DNA of 64,000 nucleotides from NCBI GenBank assembly GCA_036562385.1, contig DATCKG010000068.1:1-64000 (forward strand), read 5' to 3'. The notes under the pieces were generated by a model. The model saw only the letters and a program-made list of their open reading frames with translations. It searched no databases and had not been told where the DNA came from. Each line of letters starts with the position of its first letter. Position 1 is the first letter of the stretch. Shown piece after piece: positions 50,968 through 60,487 of this stretch. Source of the DNA: DATCKG01 sp036562385. Its GTDB lineage: Bacteria > Bacillota > Sulfobacillia > Symbiobacteriales > Symbiobacteriaceae. Position numbers and translations under genes: made by a program.

Positions 50968-51366
50968 TCAGCCCGCCTGCACGTGCTGGCGGATGAATTC
51001 CACTGCAACCGAGGTGGGAGTTCCGGGGGTGAAGATCTCCGCAATCCCGTGTTCCTTCAGGTAAGGAATGTCCTCCGCGGGAATCACGCCGCCGCCCACG
51101 ACCAGGACGTCGTCCAGCCCGCGGGCCCGCAGGGCCTCCACGGTCTTAGGAAGCAGGGTGTTGTGGGCGCCCGAAAGGATGGACAGGGCCACCACGTCCA
51201 CGTCCTCCTGCAGGGCGGCCTCCGCAATCTGCTCGGGGGTCTGGCGCAGCCCCGTGTAGATCACCTCGAACCCGGCATCACGGAAAGCCCGTGCCACCAC
51301 TTTGGCGCCTCGGTCATGTCCATCCAGGCCGGGTTTGGCCACAAGTACGCGAATCTTCCGTTCCAT
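50968..51366 (-). CDS. Methylmalonyl-CoA mutase, cobalamin-binding small subunit
   Basis: A 132-residue B12-binding domain with D-x-H-x-x-G at Asp15-Gly-His17-Asp-Arg-Gly20, where His17 should be the lower axial ligand. LSILSGAHNTLLP and VGGGVIPAEDIPYLKEHG complete the fold. In many bacteria this domain is fused to the catalytic chain; here it is a separate protein beginning two bases after the large subunit stop, so equal production is likely. Confidence 0.94.
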   Translation of the reverse strand: MERKIRVLVAKPGLDGHDRGAKVVARAFRDAGFEVIYTGLRQTPEQIAEAALQEDVDVVALSILSGAHNTLLPKTVEALRARGLDDVLVVGGGVIPAEDIPYLKEHGIAEIFTPGTPTSVAVEFIRQHVQAG

Positions 51367-51368
51367 GG

Positions 51369-53039
<1,671 letters not shown>

Positions 53040-53418
53040 GGGACTCACACCACCTGCATCATAAGTATGATTTTCCAACCGACATTGTGCCGAAAGTAAC
53101 AACCAGATACTATCCCCACTCGGGTCTAGACCTGAACCACCAAGCGCCCCCTATCTGAAAATACTGTTCCGACCTTAACGGGGAGTCACATCGCCGTCCC
53201 CATAACGGCTAGGTACATCTTCCCACCGCAGGTCTTCACTAGATCATTCTTATTTTTGCCTTTGTAGACTTATTTCCTGCTTGTCTTTACGGTTCATACC
53301 TATTCGGGCGTAGTTCCTTCCGAAGGCGGGAAAACACCCCCCATCAGCAGGGGATCACTCCCTCCGGCAGCGGGGGGTTGGTTTTCCGCTCTCCAAGGAG
53401 CGGTCATGCACCCGCTTT
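53040..53418 (-). other. 379-base gap upstream of the mutase operon
   Basis: No gene is supported here. The stretch around 53225-53300 is clearly richer in A and T than the rest of the window. It contains a palindrome GGTCTAGACC (53123-53132), a GGGGA/TCCCC stem-loop near 53177-53201 and a larger stem (7 plus 6 bp, arms 53329-53342 and 53372-53387) just past the yajC stop. The last may terminate yajC; the rest should hold the promoter and leader of the mutase operon. I could not fit a cobalamin riboswitch or T-box. Confidence 0.5.
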
Positions 53419-53700
53419 TTACTTTTTCTCGCGGATGGCCCCGATGGCCGAACGGTTGAAGGTCATCTCCACGCCAGGAGCGACCTTCAGGCGCACGGTG
53501 TTCTCGTCGATCGCCGTGATGGTGCCGTGCAGGCCGCCGATGGTGACCACGTCCATGCCCGTCTTCAGCGAGTTCAGCATCTCCTGCCGCCGACGGGCCT
53601 GGATCTGCTGCGGGCGAATCAGCAGGAAGTACATCAGGGCCAGCAGCGCGAAGGGCAGAATCAGTTGGAAGATCATGTTGGTGGTCTCGTTCAAGCGCAT
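53419..53700 (-). CDS. yajC: YajC, Sec translocon accessory subunit
   Basis: A 93-residue membrane protein with the typical start IFQLILPFALLALMYFLLIRPQQ and a soluble region with VVTIGGLHGTITAIDENTVRL. YajC associates with SecDF and aids protein export. ATG 53700 overlaps its G-rich ribosome site, so TTG 53694 may be the true start. It stands at the end of the ruv-queA-tgt run, its usual position. Confidence 0.9.
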   Translation of the reverse strand: MRLNETTNMIFQLILPFALLALMYFLLIRPQQIQARRRQEMLNSLKTGMDVVTIGGLHGTITAIDENTVRLKVAPGVEMTFNRSAIGAIREKK

Positions 53701-53812
53701 CTCCCCCTTATCTACGTCCCTGGGATATCAAGCCTGCCCAAACTATACTTCAGTTTGCCCGGCACCTGCCAGTGTCCTACCAAATCAGGCATCCCGGAGA
53801 TGCCCGGCCCAA

Positions 53813-54307
53813 TCATGCGTCCTTATCCTGATAATGCAGCATGGTCTGGATGGGAATGAACCCGAGCCTTGCAAACAATGCCTGGGCAGGGCTGTCCACA
53901 GGGAGTACCAGGGAGAAACGGCGCACTCCCTTGATCCACCCCCAACCCCGTACCCGCTCCACCAGGGCTGTGCCGATGCCCCGGCGGCGATACTCCGGCC
54001 GCACGTACAGATCGGAGAGAAAGACGTAAGGTTCCGGCCGGAAGATGCCGGGGGGCTCCTGCAGCATGCCGATCGCATACCCGGCCAGGTCCGTGGCGGC
54101 CCCGCCGGGGGTCTCCGCCTCGGCCAGCATCACGCATCCAGCCGGATGCTCCAGGGTCTGGGCCACGCCGGCCCGCACCTGCTCCATGAAATCCGCTCGG
54201 AGCGGATACAGCGGCAGCGCAGCGTGCGTCTCCCGGGCGTAGGCTTCCACCAGCGGCAGCAGCCTCTCCAGATCCGCGGCCCTGCCCATCCGATAGGCGA
54301 TCGCCAA
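53813..54307 (-). CDS. GNAT-family N-acetyltransferase
   Basis: A 164-residue acetyl-CoA-dependent transferase. Motif A is YVRPEYRRRGIGTALVERV near residue 100; SLVLPVDSPAQALFARLGFIPIQTMLHY forms the C-terminal motif B region. TTG 54307 has GGAGGG upstream. It lies between tgt and yajC, which are normally adjacent, so it looks like an insertion into that pair. The acceptor substrate is unknown. Confidence 0.85.
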   Translation of the reverse strand: MAIAYRMGRAADLERLLPLVEAYARETHAALPLYPLRADFMEQVRAGVAQTLEHPAGCVMLAEAETPGGAATDLAGYAIGMLQEPPGIFRPEPYVFLSDLYVRPEYRRRGIGTALVERVRGWGWIKGVRRFSLVLPVDSPAQALFARLGFIPIQTMLHYQDKDA

Positions 54308-54346
54308 CGGTCTCTCCCTCCACCACCGGTAGAATGGACCGACCGC

Positions 54347-55522
54347 TTACCGGTTCTCCGGCAGCGCCGGCTCGGCAGGACCGGCCCGGCCTCCCATCCA
54401 TTCCTGTCCGCCGCCCATCCAGCGGCTGAGGAATTCCCGGCGGAACGCCGCGAAGCGCCCGGCTTCCAGGGCCGCCCGGATCTGCTCCATCAGCCGGACC
54501 AGGAAGCGCAGGTTATGGATGGTGCAAAGCCGCAGCCCCAGCACCTCCTCCGCCCGAAGCAGGTGCCGGATGTACGCCCGGGTGTAGTGGCGGCAGGTGT
54601 AGCAGTCGCAATCCTCCTGAATCGGACGGAAGTCCCGGGCAAAGACGGCATTGCGCAGCGTTATCCGGCCTTCCGGAACGAAAACCGTCCCGTGGCGGGC
54701 GATCCGCGTGGGCAGCACGCAGTCGAACATGTCGATGCCACGCCAGACCCCCTCCACCAGATCCTCAGGGGAGCCCACGCCCATCAGATACCGGGGCTTG
54801 TCCGGAGGCAGCAGCGGCACGGTCACCTCCAACATCTCGGCCATCAACACCTTGGGCTCGCCCACCGAAAGGCCCCCGATTGCGTACCCGGGGAAGTCCA
54901 TGGCTACCAGCTCCTCGGCAGCCTGGCGCCGCAGATCCGGATACGTGCTGCCCTGAACGATTCCGAACAGGGCCTGGTCATGGGGGCGGCGGTGAGCCGC
55001 CTTGCAGCGGCGCGCCCAGCGGTTGGTCCGCTCCATCGACGCCTTGGCGTACTCCCACGAAGCGGGCCAGGGCGTGCACTCGTCAAAGGCCATGATGATG
55101 TCGGCGCCCAGTGCGTTCTGCACTTCCATCACCTTCTCCGGGGTGAGGAAGTGTTCGCTGCCGTCGATGTGGGAACGAAACCGGATCCCTTCCTCTGTGA
55201 TCTTGCGGAGGCTGGCCAGGGAGAACACCTGGAACCCGCCCGAATCGGTCAGGATGGCACCGGGCCAGTTCATGAACCGGTGCAATCCCCCGGCCTCCGC
55301 CACCAGGTCGTGGCCGGGCCGGAGATAGAGGTGGTAGGTGTTGCTGAGGATGATCCGGGCGCCCAGGTCCCAAACCTCCTCCGGATTGAGGGTCTTCACC
55401 GTCGCCTGGGTCCCCACCGGCATGAAGACCGGCGTCTCCACCACCCCGTGGGGGGTGTGCAGCCGGCCCCGGCGGGCACCGGAAGCGGGGTCTGTCTTCA
55501 GGATTTCCAGCCGTACTGCCAC
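54347..55522 (-). CDS. tgt: Tgt, tRNA-guanine transglycosylase
   Basis: A 391-residue enzyme exchanging guanine-34 for preQ1 in tRNAs with GUN anticodons. The nucleophile-base region ILTDSGGFQVFSLASLRK, the second Asp in MFDCVLPTRIARHG and the zinc ligands CDCYTCRHY followed by a His are intact. GTG 55522 has AGGGAGG six bases upstream. A 20-residue tail beyond the zinc domain is Gly/Pro-rich. It works directly before QueA in queuosine synthesis. Confidence 0.95.
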   Translation of the reverse strand: MAVRLEILKTDPASGARRGRLHTPHGVVETPVFMPVGTQATVKTLNPEEVWDLGARIILSNTYHLYLRPGHDLVAEAGGLHRFMNWPGAILTDSGGFQVFSLASLRKITEEGIRFRSHIDGSEHFLTPEKVMEVQNALGADIIMAFDECTPWPASWEYAKASMERTNRWARRCKAAHRRPHDQALFGIVQGSTYPDLRRQAAEELVAMDFPGYAIGGLSVGEPKVLMAEMLEVTVPLLPPDKPRYLMGVGSPEDLVEGVWRGIDMFDCVLPTRIARHGTVFVPEGRITLRNAVFARDFRPIQEDCDCYTCRHYTRAYIRHLLRAEEVLGLRLCTIHNLRFLVRLMEQIRAALEAGRFAAFRREFLSRWMGGGQEWMGGRAGPAEPALPENR

Positions 55523-55602
55523 ATCGATCCTCCCTTGAGGTTCCACCGTATGCTATCACATTAGACCGTGAAATGCTCGTATTTTGCCATGAATGGTCGA
55601 AA

Positions 55603-56628
55603 TCAAACGATGAGCATCGCATCTCCAAAGCTGAAAAACCGATACCGCAGGCGAATGGCCTCCGCATAGGCGCTGAGGATCCGCTCGCGTCCGGCAAAGG
55701 CGCTAACCAGCATGATCAGGGTGGACTTGGGCAGATGGAAGTTGGTCACCATGCCGTCCACCACCTTGAACCGGTAGCCCGGGTAAATGAAGATATCGGT
55801 CCACCCCTGTCCGGGCCGCACCGTGCCGTCCTCGTCCGCGACGGTCTCCAGCGTACGGACGGTGGTGGTGCCCACCGCGATGATCCGGCCGCCTTCCGCC
55901 CGCACCCGGTTGAGGGCCTCGGCGGTCTCGGGGCTGACGGTGTAGAACTCGCTGTGCATCTTGTGGTGTTCGATATCCTCCACCTGCACCGGCCGGAAGG
56001 TGCCCAGCCCCACGTGCAGCAGGATCTTCTCCACCCGCACGCCCATGTTCTGGATCCGCTCCAGCAGTTCGGTGGTGAAGTGCAGCCCCGCGGTGGGCGC
56101 CGCCGCGGAGCCCGGTTCCTTGGCGTAGACCGTCTGGTAGCGCTCAGGGTCCTTCAGCTGCTCGTGAATGTAGGGCGGCAGGGGCATCTGCCCCAGCCGG
56201 TCCAGGACCTCCTCAAAGACGCCGCTGTAGGTAAACTCGATGACCCGGCCTCCCACCTCGGTGGTGGAAAGCACCGTGCCCACCAGCGTACCGTCCCCGA
56301 AAATGATGCGCTGGCCGGGGCGGGCTTTCCGGCCGGGCTTCACCAAGGTCTCCCACCGGTCCCGGTCCAACCGTCTCAGGAGCAGCACCTCGATGGCCCC
56401 GCCGGTGCCCTCCCGGTGACCCATCAGCCGGGCGGGCATCACCCGGGTCTCGTTGAGCACCAGGGCGTCGCCCGGCCGCAGGTACTCCGGCAGGTCGCGG
56501 AAATGGCGGTGCTCCAACGCACCGCCGTGACGGGGCACCACCATCAGTCGAGAAGCATCCCGCGGCTCCACGGGCTGCTGGGCGATCAGTTCTTCCGGAA
56601 GGTCAAAGTCGAAATCTGAGAGCTTCAC
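55603..56628 (-). CDS. queA: QueA, S-adenosylmethionine:tRNA ribosyltransferase-isomerase
   Basis: A 341-residue enzyme transferring the ribosyl part of SAM to preQ1-tRNA, giving epoxyqueuosine. Signatures are the N-terminal FDLPEELIAQQPVEPRDASRL, NETRVMPARL, AAPTAGLHFT and NFHLPKSTLIMLVSAFAG. GTG 56628 has GGAG ten bases upstream. The order spoIID-queA-tgt-yajC is common in Firmicutes. Confidence 0.95.
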   Translation of the reverse strand: MKLSDFDFDLPEELIAQQPVEPRDASRLMVVPRHGGALEHRHFRDLPEYLRPGDALVLNETRVMPARLMGHREGTGGAIEVLLLRRLDRDRWETLVKPGRKARPGQRIIFGDGTLVGTVLSTTEVGGRVIEFTYSGVFEEVLDRLGQMPLPPYIHEQLKDPERYQTVYAKEPGSAAAPTAGLHFTTELLERIQNMGVRVEKILLHVGLGTFRPVQVEDIEHHKMHSEFYTVSPETAEALNRVRAEGGRIIAVGTTTVRTLETVADEDGTVRPGQGWTDIFIYPGYRFKVVDGMVTNFHLPKSTLIMLVSAFAGRERILSAYAEAIRLRYRFFSFGDAMLIV

Positions 56629-56646
56629 GTTGTCACGTCTCCACCC

Positions 56647-58077
56647 TTATCGATTCTTTGCTGTCTTTACCGTTCGGGTTGCGACAGTTGTTCCCTGATA
56701 ATAGTACGCCAGGATCTCCCGGTATGTCTTCCCCTGCTGGGCCAATCCGTTGGCGCCCCACTGGGACAGACCCACGGCGTGGCCGTAGCCGCCGCCCTCC
56801 ACCACCACCGTGCCGGGCCGGGGGCCCATGGGGCCGATGACGGTGACCTCTCCCGCGGGCTCTGCCGGCCGCCCGCCGGCGCCCAGCACGAAGGCCTCAT
56901 TCAGGCGGATGGTCTGCCGGACACCGCCGGCGCCCAACACGTAAAGGGGATCGCTCTGGCGGTAGGTGCGGGTGATGCGGCCGATTCCGCCGGCCTCCAC
57001 CCGGACCGATCGCGGTGCGCTGGGCAATCCCAGGGCGGACCGGAACTGCAGGGCGCTCAGGGTCCTCTGTCCGTCGGAGCCCTCCACGACCCACTGACTG
57101 GGCCGGCCGCTGCTGCCGATGACGCCCGCGGGGGCAACGGCCTCCACCGTGCCCACTGCAAAGTTTGCCTCACTGAGCTTGCGGGCAAACTCCTCGGCCG
57201 AAAAGCGGTAAGTCCAGGAATACCGTTCGTTGCCCGGCAGGTTGTCGTAGTCAGGAACGCCCCGCAGGTAGGGCACCGGACGGCCGGAGAAGATCACCTC
57301 GTTGTTTTCGGTGTGGCCTCCGGAGGAGGCATGAAACATGGTGGTGGCCAGCTCGTCGCCATAGACCACCACTTCCCCGCGGGTGGCCAGCACCGCCCTG
57401 GTGGTCCGGTCGGTCTCCGCATCGATGCCGCCGTACACCTGCGACTGGGCAGTGTCCACCACGTCAAACCCCTCGTCGGCAAACTGCCCCAGGCTCGCCA
57501 GCACGTAGGTCCGGGCCGCCACGGCCTGGGCCTTCAGCGCCTCCTCGGGCCAGGAAGGGTACATCTCCAGGGGGACGACACCCAGCAGGTAGTCCTCCAC
57601 ATTCACCACATTGACCACGGAAAGCTTGCCGTCCTTGGGCCGGACCAGCACCTCGATTTCGCCCCGGTAGCGCTTCCCCTGGTACGTAATGGGGTTCTCC
57701 GGGGCCCCGGGAGCCAGGGGCACCAGGCGCACGGGGCCGGGGAAGCGGCCCGGAAGGCCGGCCACCTCGATCTGCCCCTGGGCGAGGGTGAGCCGGACGC
57801 TCTGGCCGCCGGGCACCTCCAACTGGATCGCACCGTCGGCGATGACGTACAGCCCCTGGGGGGCCGAAACCTCCGCCGCCACCAGCGCCCGGCCGATGCC
57901 CACCCGTACAGCTTCCTCCGGCGGCGCCGGCACCGCAGGCACGGGCTGCACGGGGGGCACCTCCTCGCCGGCATAAGCAGAGAGCGGCGCAATCAGCGCC
58001 GCTACGGCGAATCCGGCCAGAATCAGTGCGGACAGGGTTCGTCTGGCATTCTTCTGCACGTGACCCACCGCCTGCAT
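56647..58077 (-). CDS. spoIID: SpoIID, sporulation peptidoglycan lytic transglycosylase
   Basis: A 476-residue exported protein with a signal/anchor helix (TLSALILAGFAVAALIAPLSAYA). The SpoIID/LytB domain is marked by EDYLLGVVPLEMYPSW, followed by PEEALKAQAVAARTYVL (contains the catalytic-region Glu), FHASSGGHTENNEVIF and the C-terminal GGGYGHAVGLSQWGANGLA. SpoIID degrades glycan during engulfment under sigma-E control. ATG 58077 is chosen (AAGGAA just upstream); an in-frame ATG at 58140 is possible. No clear sigma-E promoter was seen, so it may be driven from upstream. Confidence 0.92.
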   Translation of the reverse strand: MQAVGHVQKNARRTLSALILAGFAVAALIAPLSAYAGEEVPPVQPVPAVPAPPEEAVRVGIGRALVAAEVSAPQGLYVIADGAIQLEVPGGQSVRLTLAQGQIEVAGLPGRFPGPVRLVPLAPGAPENPITYQGKRYRGEIEVLVRPKDGKLSVVNVVNVEDYLLGVVPLEMYPSWPEEALKAQAVAARTYVLASLGQFADEGFDVVDTAQSQVYGGIDAETDRTTRAVLATRGEVVVYGDELATTMFHASSGGHTENNEVIFSGRPVPYLRGVPDYDNLPGNERYSWTYRFSAEEFARKLSEANFAVGTVEAVAPAGVIGSSGRPSQWVVEGSDGQRTLSALQFRSALGLPSAPRSVRVEAGGIGRITRTYRQSDPLYVLGAGGVRQTIRLNEAFVLGAGGRPAEPAGEVTVIGPMGPRPGTVVVEGGGYGHAVGLSQWGANGLAQQGKTYREILAYYYQGTTVATRTVKTAKNR

Positions 58078-58209
58078 GGGATTCCTTACAATAGGATCAT
58101 TTGGACGCCCTGTGGGCTCCTCCCTTCCCGACAGCATCATTTATTTCGATCAACGAAGTTCCTGCCGGTGCCGGAGCCCCCTTTGCCGGCGGAGCCCCCG
58201 CTGCCGCTC

Positions 58210-59406
58210 TCACCGGCGGCTGTGTAAGCCGCGGTCGGTGCGGCCGCGGCTGTTCCCATTGCGATCCTGGCCGCGTCCGCGGTCATTCCGGCCATTGCGG
58301 TCGTCCCGGTGATTCCCGTTGTCCCGGTTCCCCTGGTTGCCCCGGTTGTCCTGGTTCCCCCTGTTGCTCCCCTGCTTTCGATCCAGCCGATCGTTCCTGT
58401 CGTCGCGGGCATCCCGATCACGGTCCCGGCTGCGGTCCTGCTCACGGCCGTTCCCACGGCCCCGGTTCTGCCAGACCCGCTCCCAGGAGCCGCTCCAGTC
58501 CCAGCCGCGGCCCTGGCTCCGGCCGGGGCTGTTGTCCTGGCCGGACCTGTACCACCCAGGGTTCGCTGCACCGGACTTGGCCGGCGCGCCATGCTGGCCC
58601 CGGCTCTGGCTGCCGTGCTGCTGCGCCCGCTGCAGGATCTCCCCCGCGTCCAGATGCAGCTGCTTCAGCAGCTTGCCGATTCCCAGGTTCTTCACATCCT
58701 CCGGGTTCACATCGGGCACAGCCTGGCGGATCTCCTGCATGATCAGATACTGACCGGGGGTTAGCCCGGCCTCCCGGGCCTCCTGCTTCTCGGCCTCGGT
58801 CACCTTCAGCACCGGCACCTGTACCCGGGGCACGGTGTTGCGCTTCTGCCCCTGGTCCGAAAGGGCCTGAGTGATGGCAGCCCGGGCCACCTCCCCGATC
58901 TTCTCGGCCTTCTCCGGGGGAAGGTCCCCTCCGTCGGGCGGAGCCACCGCGACCACCACGGCGCCGGTCTCATCGGTAAGGTCCAGCTTGTCCGTGGCGA
59001 TGGCCGCCTCCATGAGCGCCCCTACCACCTCGCCCACCGAGCGCCGCTTCCACTGCACGGCCGCCACCAGCGCCGACCCGTCCTGGTTCAGGCCCCGAGC
59101 GGCGGTCACCCGTTCCCGCTGGTCCACGGTAAGCTCGACGCTGGGGTTGATGTCAATGGTCAGCAGCGCCATGGGCTGCGCCAGTACCCAGCTCCGGTAC
59201 CCCACCGGAAGGAGTAGGAGGGCCACGACGGCAGCCGCGGCCAGGACCCAACGCCTCCAGGCCATGGGCCGGGGAGCAGCGATCTCGATTTCATCCCCGA
59301 CGTCCCAGGTACCCGGGGGTACCCGGACCCGCCGAAACTCGCCCTGCGGAGTCAGGACCACGCCGGTTTGGCCGTCCAGCTCCAGCAGAATCCCCTTCTC
59401 CACCAT
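58210..59406 (-). CDS. rsgI: RsgI-like transmembrane anti-sigma-I factor with Arg/Asp/Asn/Gly-rich tail
   Basis: A 398-residue protein: N-terminal anti-sigma domain (1-45, GILLELDGQTGVVLTPQGEF), membrane helix at 53-70, then the RsgI juxtamembrane domain with IDINPSVEL. Asn87-Pro88 is the position where RsgI proteins are known to cleave themselves. A helical region (about 160-262) leads into a 134-residue tail made almost only of Arg, Asp, Asn, Gly, Ser and Gln. In Clostridia the RsgI tail is a sensor, often a carbohydrate-binding module; this tail has no such domain. It begins 14 bases after the sigI stop. Confidence 0.88.
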   Translation of the reverse strand: MVEKGILLELDGQTGVVLTPQGEFRRVRVPPGTWDVGDEIEIAAPRPMAWRRWVLAAAAVVALLLLPVGYRSWVLAQPMALLTIDINPSVELTVDQRERVTAARGLNQDGSALVAAVQWKRRSVGEVVGALMEAAIATDKLDLTDETGAVVVAVAPPDGGDLPPEKAEKIGEVARAAITQALSDQGQKRNTVPRVQVPVLKVTEAEKQEAREAGLTPGQYLIMQEIRQAVPDVNPEDVKNLGIGKLLKQLHLDAGEILQRAQQHGSQSRGQHGAPAKSGAANPGWYRSGQDNSPGRSQGRGWDWSGSWERVWQNRGRGNGREQDRSRDRDRDARDDRNDRLDRKQGSNRGNQDNRGNQGNRDNGNHRDDRNGRNDRGRGQDRNGNSRGRTDRGLHSRR

Positions 59407-59420
59407 GATCTCCTCCCAGT

Positions 59421-60191
59421 TCAGGCACCCGGACCCGCGATGTATGCCCTGAGGTGATCAAAATCCTCCAGCATGATCAGTGCCACGGCGATGATGTACT
59501 TCCGCTGTCGCTCCAGGGTCCGGCGGCTGACGCCCACCTGCTCCTCCAACTGCTTGAGGGGTAATTCCCGCTTGGCCAGCAGGTGCCGGGCCAGCTCCGG
59601 CGTCTCCGCCACCAGCCGTGCGATCTCCTGCGCCCGCTGCCGGGCGCCCTGGTGCTTGGGGCAGACCGCCACCAAATCCTGAAACCGGATCCCGAAATCG
59701 GCCAGGCGCCGGGCGTACCGCTGGATCTCCAGCTTCCGCTCGGCGGCCTCCTCATCCCGGGCGTACCGGTCCACCGCGGTCTGATATTCAGCCGCCTGAA
59801 AGGGGTTGCCCTCCGCGTCCTCCGTCTCCAGTTCGCTGAGGGGAATCTCCACCTGTCCCTTCTGCCGCCGGAAATGGTCGATGAGCCGCCGGCGGATCAC
59901 CACCTCCGCAAAGGCCACAAAGGAGGTCCCCCGGGACAGGTCATACCGGTCGATGGCCTCGTTGAGGGCCATCAGCCCCACGGAGACCTCCTCATCCTGA
60001 CCCACCTTCAGGTACCGGCCGGCGATCTGGCTCCCCGTCCGGAGCACGAGGGGCGTGAACTGCCTGAGCAGGTCCTCCCGGGCCTGCCGGTCGCCATTGC
60101 GGGCTCGTCTTAGCAGGGGCTCCGTCTGGTCTGATCCTGTGCGTTTCCCGTGGGCCGAGAGGCTCAGTAGGAGGCCCAGCACGGCGTTCAC
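59421..60191 (-). CDS. sigI: SigI-family sigma factor
   Basis: A 256-residue alternative sigma factor. Region 2 is present (EEVSVGLMALNEAIDRYDLSRGTSFVAFAEVVIRRRLIDHFR, quoted in part); region 3 is missing, as in SigI; the C-terminal domain ends with an HTH-like EQVGVSRRTLERQRKYIIAVALI. SigI acts in wall or heat stress in Bacillus and in polysaccharide sensing in Clostridia. GTG 60191 is used. Its gene precedes rsgI, as is standard, and a SigI-type promoter may lie directly upstream. Confidence 0.9.
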   Translation of the reverse strand: MNAVLGLLLSLSAHGKRTGSDQTEPLLRRARNGDRQAREDLLRQFTPLVLRTGSQIAGRYLKVGQDEEVSVGLMALNEAIDRYDLSRGTSFVAFAEVVIRRRLIDHFRRQKGQVEIPLSELETEDAEGNPFQAAEYQTAVDRYARDEEAAERKLEIQRYARRLADFGIRFQDLVAVCPKHQGARQRAQEIARLVAETPELARHLLAKRELPLKQLEEQVGVSRRTLERQRKYIIAVALIMLEDFDHLRAYIAGPGA

Positions 60192-60213
60192 CTCTCGTCC
60201 TTTCAGAAATAGA

Positions 60214-60243
60214 TACGTCGTGGGCTTGCCGCGTTGTGGGGGT
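60214..60243 (-). promoter_or_regulatory. Candidate SigI-type autoregulatory promoter
   Basis: On the minus strand ACCCCCACAA (60243-60234) and CGTA (60217-60214) are separated by 16 bases. Described SigI promoters have a C-rich -35 and a CGWA-like -10. The element lies 23-52 bases before the sigI start, in the short gap after the DUF2905 gene. Confidence 0.4.
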
Positions 60244-60254
60244 CTACCGCCTGC

Positions 60255-60461
60255 TTAGAACCTCCGGAAAAGCCAGAGCGCCGCGGACAGCAGCAGGCTA
60301 AGGAGAATGCTGGTCATGAGGGGAAAGTAAAACGTGAAGTTTCCCCGCTGGATGACGATGTCGCCGGGCAGCCGCCCTATGGAGAGGAAACGGCCGCCAA
60401 ACTCCCATAGCAAACCCAGAAGCAGCAGCATGCCCCCCATCCAGATCAGCATCCGTCCCAT
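60255..60461 (-). CDS. DUF2905-family small membrane protein
   Basis: A 68-residue protein with two membrane helices (residues 2-22 and 44-64) separated by the family phrase GRLPGDIVIQRGNFTFYFP. Function unknown. It is commonly found near ruv or spoIID genes in Firmicutes. ATG 60461 lies 27 bases after the ruvB stop, so it probably closes the ruvCAB transcript. Confidence 0.88.
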   Translation of the reverse strand: MGRMLIWMGGMLLLLGLLWEFGGRFLSIGRLPGDIVIQRGNFTFYFPLMTSILLSLLLSAALWLFRRF

Positions 60462-60487
60462 GATGCATCACCCACTCCTTGCCCCTT

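Noticed and set aside
53103..53160. tRNA-like fragment on the minus strand (GGTTCAGGTCTAGACC)
   Set aside because: No seven-bp acceptor stem, no anticodon arm, and the T-loop does not fit. No tRNA was found anywhere in the window.
53150..53330. Cobalamin riboswitch upstream of the mutase operon
   Set aside because: Fragments such as GACCTGC and GGGAAG occur, but the B12-box order and the GCCACTG element are absent.
58137..58592. Minus-strand frame rich in Thr/Gly/Ala overlapping the rsgI tail
   Set aside because: It is a frame-shifted reading of the same low-complexity DNA. The rsgI frame keeps high GC at third positions and continues from the conserved domains.
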